From Bin80 sp965116685 (GTDB taxonomy: Bacteria > Bacteroidota > Rhodothermia > Rhodothermales > Bin80), in the NCBI GenBank assembly GCA_965116685.1, contig OZ220707.1, positions 1,612,001-1,676,000 on the forward strand: DNA of 64,000 bases, read 5' to 3'. The notes beneath the pieces were generated by a model that did not search any database, had not been told where the DNA came from, and was given only the letters and a program-made list of their open reading frames with translations. Positions 63,604 through 64,000 of this stretch are shown in pieces (the stretch's first letter is position 1; each line of letters begins with the position of its first letter). A program made the position numbers and the translations under genes.

Positions 63604-64000
63604 TTGAGGCAAAAGAACTGATTCCCCTAGAGGCCTTCAAAAAGCCTTTGGAGCGGATGTGGGAAGCATCTGAAAAGAAGTTGTGGGCTATCGAAAAGGC
63701 AGCAGATGAATCAGGAACCCATAGTGCACTGGTCTATACCCAGAATGGGCACTACACCTCCCAAAGTTGGACAGACTGGACCCGCGGCTTCCGTATAGGA
63801 TCCATGCTTCTGCAGGCTGAAGCAACTGACTCGGAGGAATTTCTGAACTATGCACGCGAGGCGACCATTCAGCAAATCCTGCCCCAGATCACAAACTTTG
63901 GCGTTCATGATCATGGGTTTACCGCCACCAGTACATTTGGCACACTCCTTCGTCAGATGGACGAAGGAGTGTGCCCGTACAATGAATGGGAGCGTAAATA
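63600..64000 (+). CDS. GH88-like hydrolase, 3'-truncated by window
   Basis: 133 residues are visible. WTRGFRIGSMLLQAEATDS followed by ITNFGVHDHGFTATSTFG matches the start of the (alpha/alpha)6 barrel in GH88/GH105 unsaturated uronyl hydrolases (WxxGFxxG and HDxGF). Such enzymes remove the unsaturated sugar left by polysaccharide lyases, which would fit the sulfatase in this window. The ATG overlaps the phosphoesterase stop by 4 bp. Confirming residues lie beyond the window, so the family call is moderate. The first ~55 residues are helical without a visible signal peptide. Confidence 0.6.
   Translation, partial: MIEAKELIPLEAFKKPLERMWEASEKKLWAIEKAADESGTHSALVYTQNGHYTSQSWTDWTRGFRIGSMLLQAEATDSEEFLNYAREATIQQILPQITNFGVHDHGFTATSTFGTLLRQMDEGVCPYNEWERK

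Overview
The window looks like chromosome from a Bacteroidota/Rhodothermota-type bacterium, probably marine or polysaccharide-using. Lineage signs read from the sequence are: a GldA/GldF/GldG-type ABC operon, a GLPGLI-family protein beside a large TonB-dependent outer-membrane receptor, several promoters matching the Bacteroidota pattern TTG - about 20 nt - TAnnTTTG, few Shine-Dalgarno sequences, and a formylglycine sulfatase plus the start of a GH88-like hydrolase. This placement is inference; there is no rRNA or tRNA in the window.

Layout. 1-5.6 kb: end of dnaE with a 158-residue mini-intein, then an overlapping run arsC, Smr-domain gene, C26 amidotransferase and SxtJ-like membrane protein. 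5.7-9.7 kb: two IS1634-type elements, the second flanked by a 117-bp direct repeat. 9.9-23.3 kb: mostly housekeeping: dnaG with a tiny lipoprotein gene just upstream, ppgK-dapD, an MFS transporter, a 978-aa FAD/Fe-S dehydrogenase, a truncated dehydrogenase remnant, ruvB with a 171-residue mini-intein in its Walker A motif, and rpoN. 23.6-27.6 kb: TonB receptor, GLPGLI protein and a small secreted protein.

27.6-50 kb is the accessory part. It holds an ISNCY-type element, an IS1634 remnant, hisE-hisG followed by a class A beta-lactamase-like lipoprotein, TonB-receptor debris, a TnpB gene inside an element with 13-bp perfect inverted ends and an 8-bp target duplication, an unassigned two-gene operon (TerB-like/glycine-rich membrane protein plus coiled-coil protein), a sulfatase, a PLP decarboxylase, a type IIG-like restriction-methylase, a decayed second copy of it interrupted by a group II intron, KDPG aldolase, and a methyltransferase-HNH gene split by a -1 frameshift.

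50-64 kb returns to core functions: a compact minus-strand operon gldA-gldF-gldG-DUF4340-htpG-ROK kinase, isocitrate dehydrogenase, a dolichol-phosphate-mannose-synthase-like glycosyltransferase, pdhA-pdhB-pdhC, a metallophosphoesterase, and the 5' part of a GH88-like gene that runs off the end.

The best candidates for undescribed biology are the TnpB element with DDE-style ends (33,651-35,061), the TerB-like two-gene operon beside it (35,332-37,882), and the frameshifted methyltransferase-HNH gene (48,306-50,026). No CRISPR array, tRNA or rRNA was seen.
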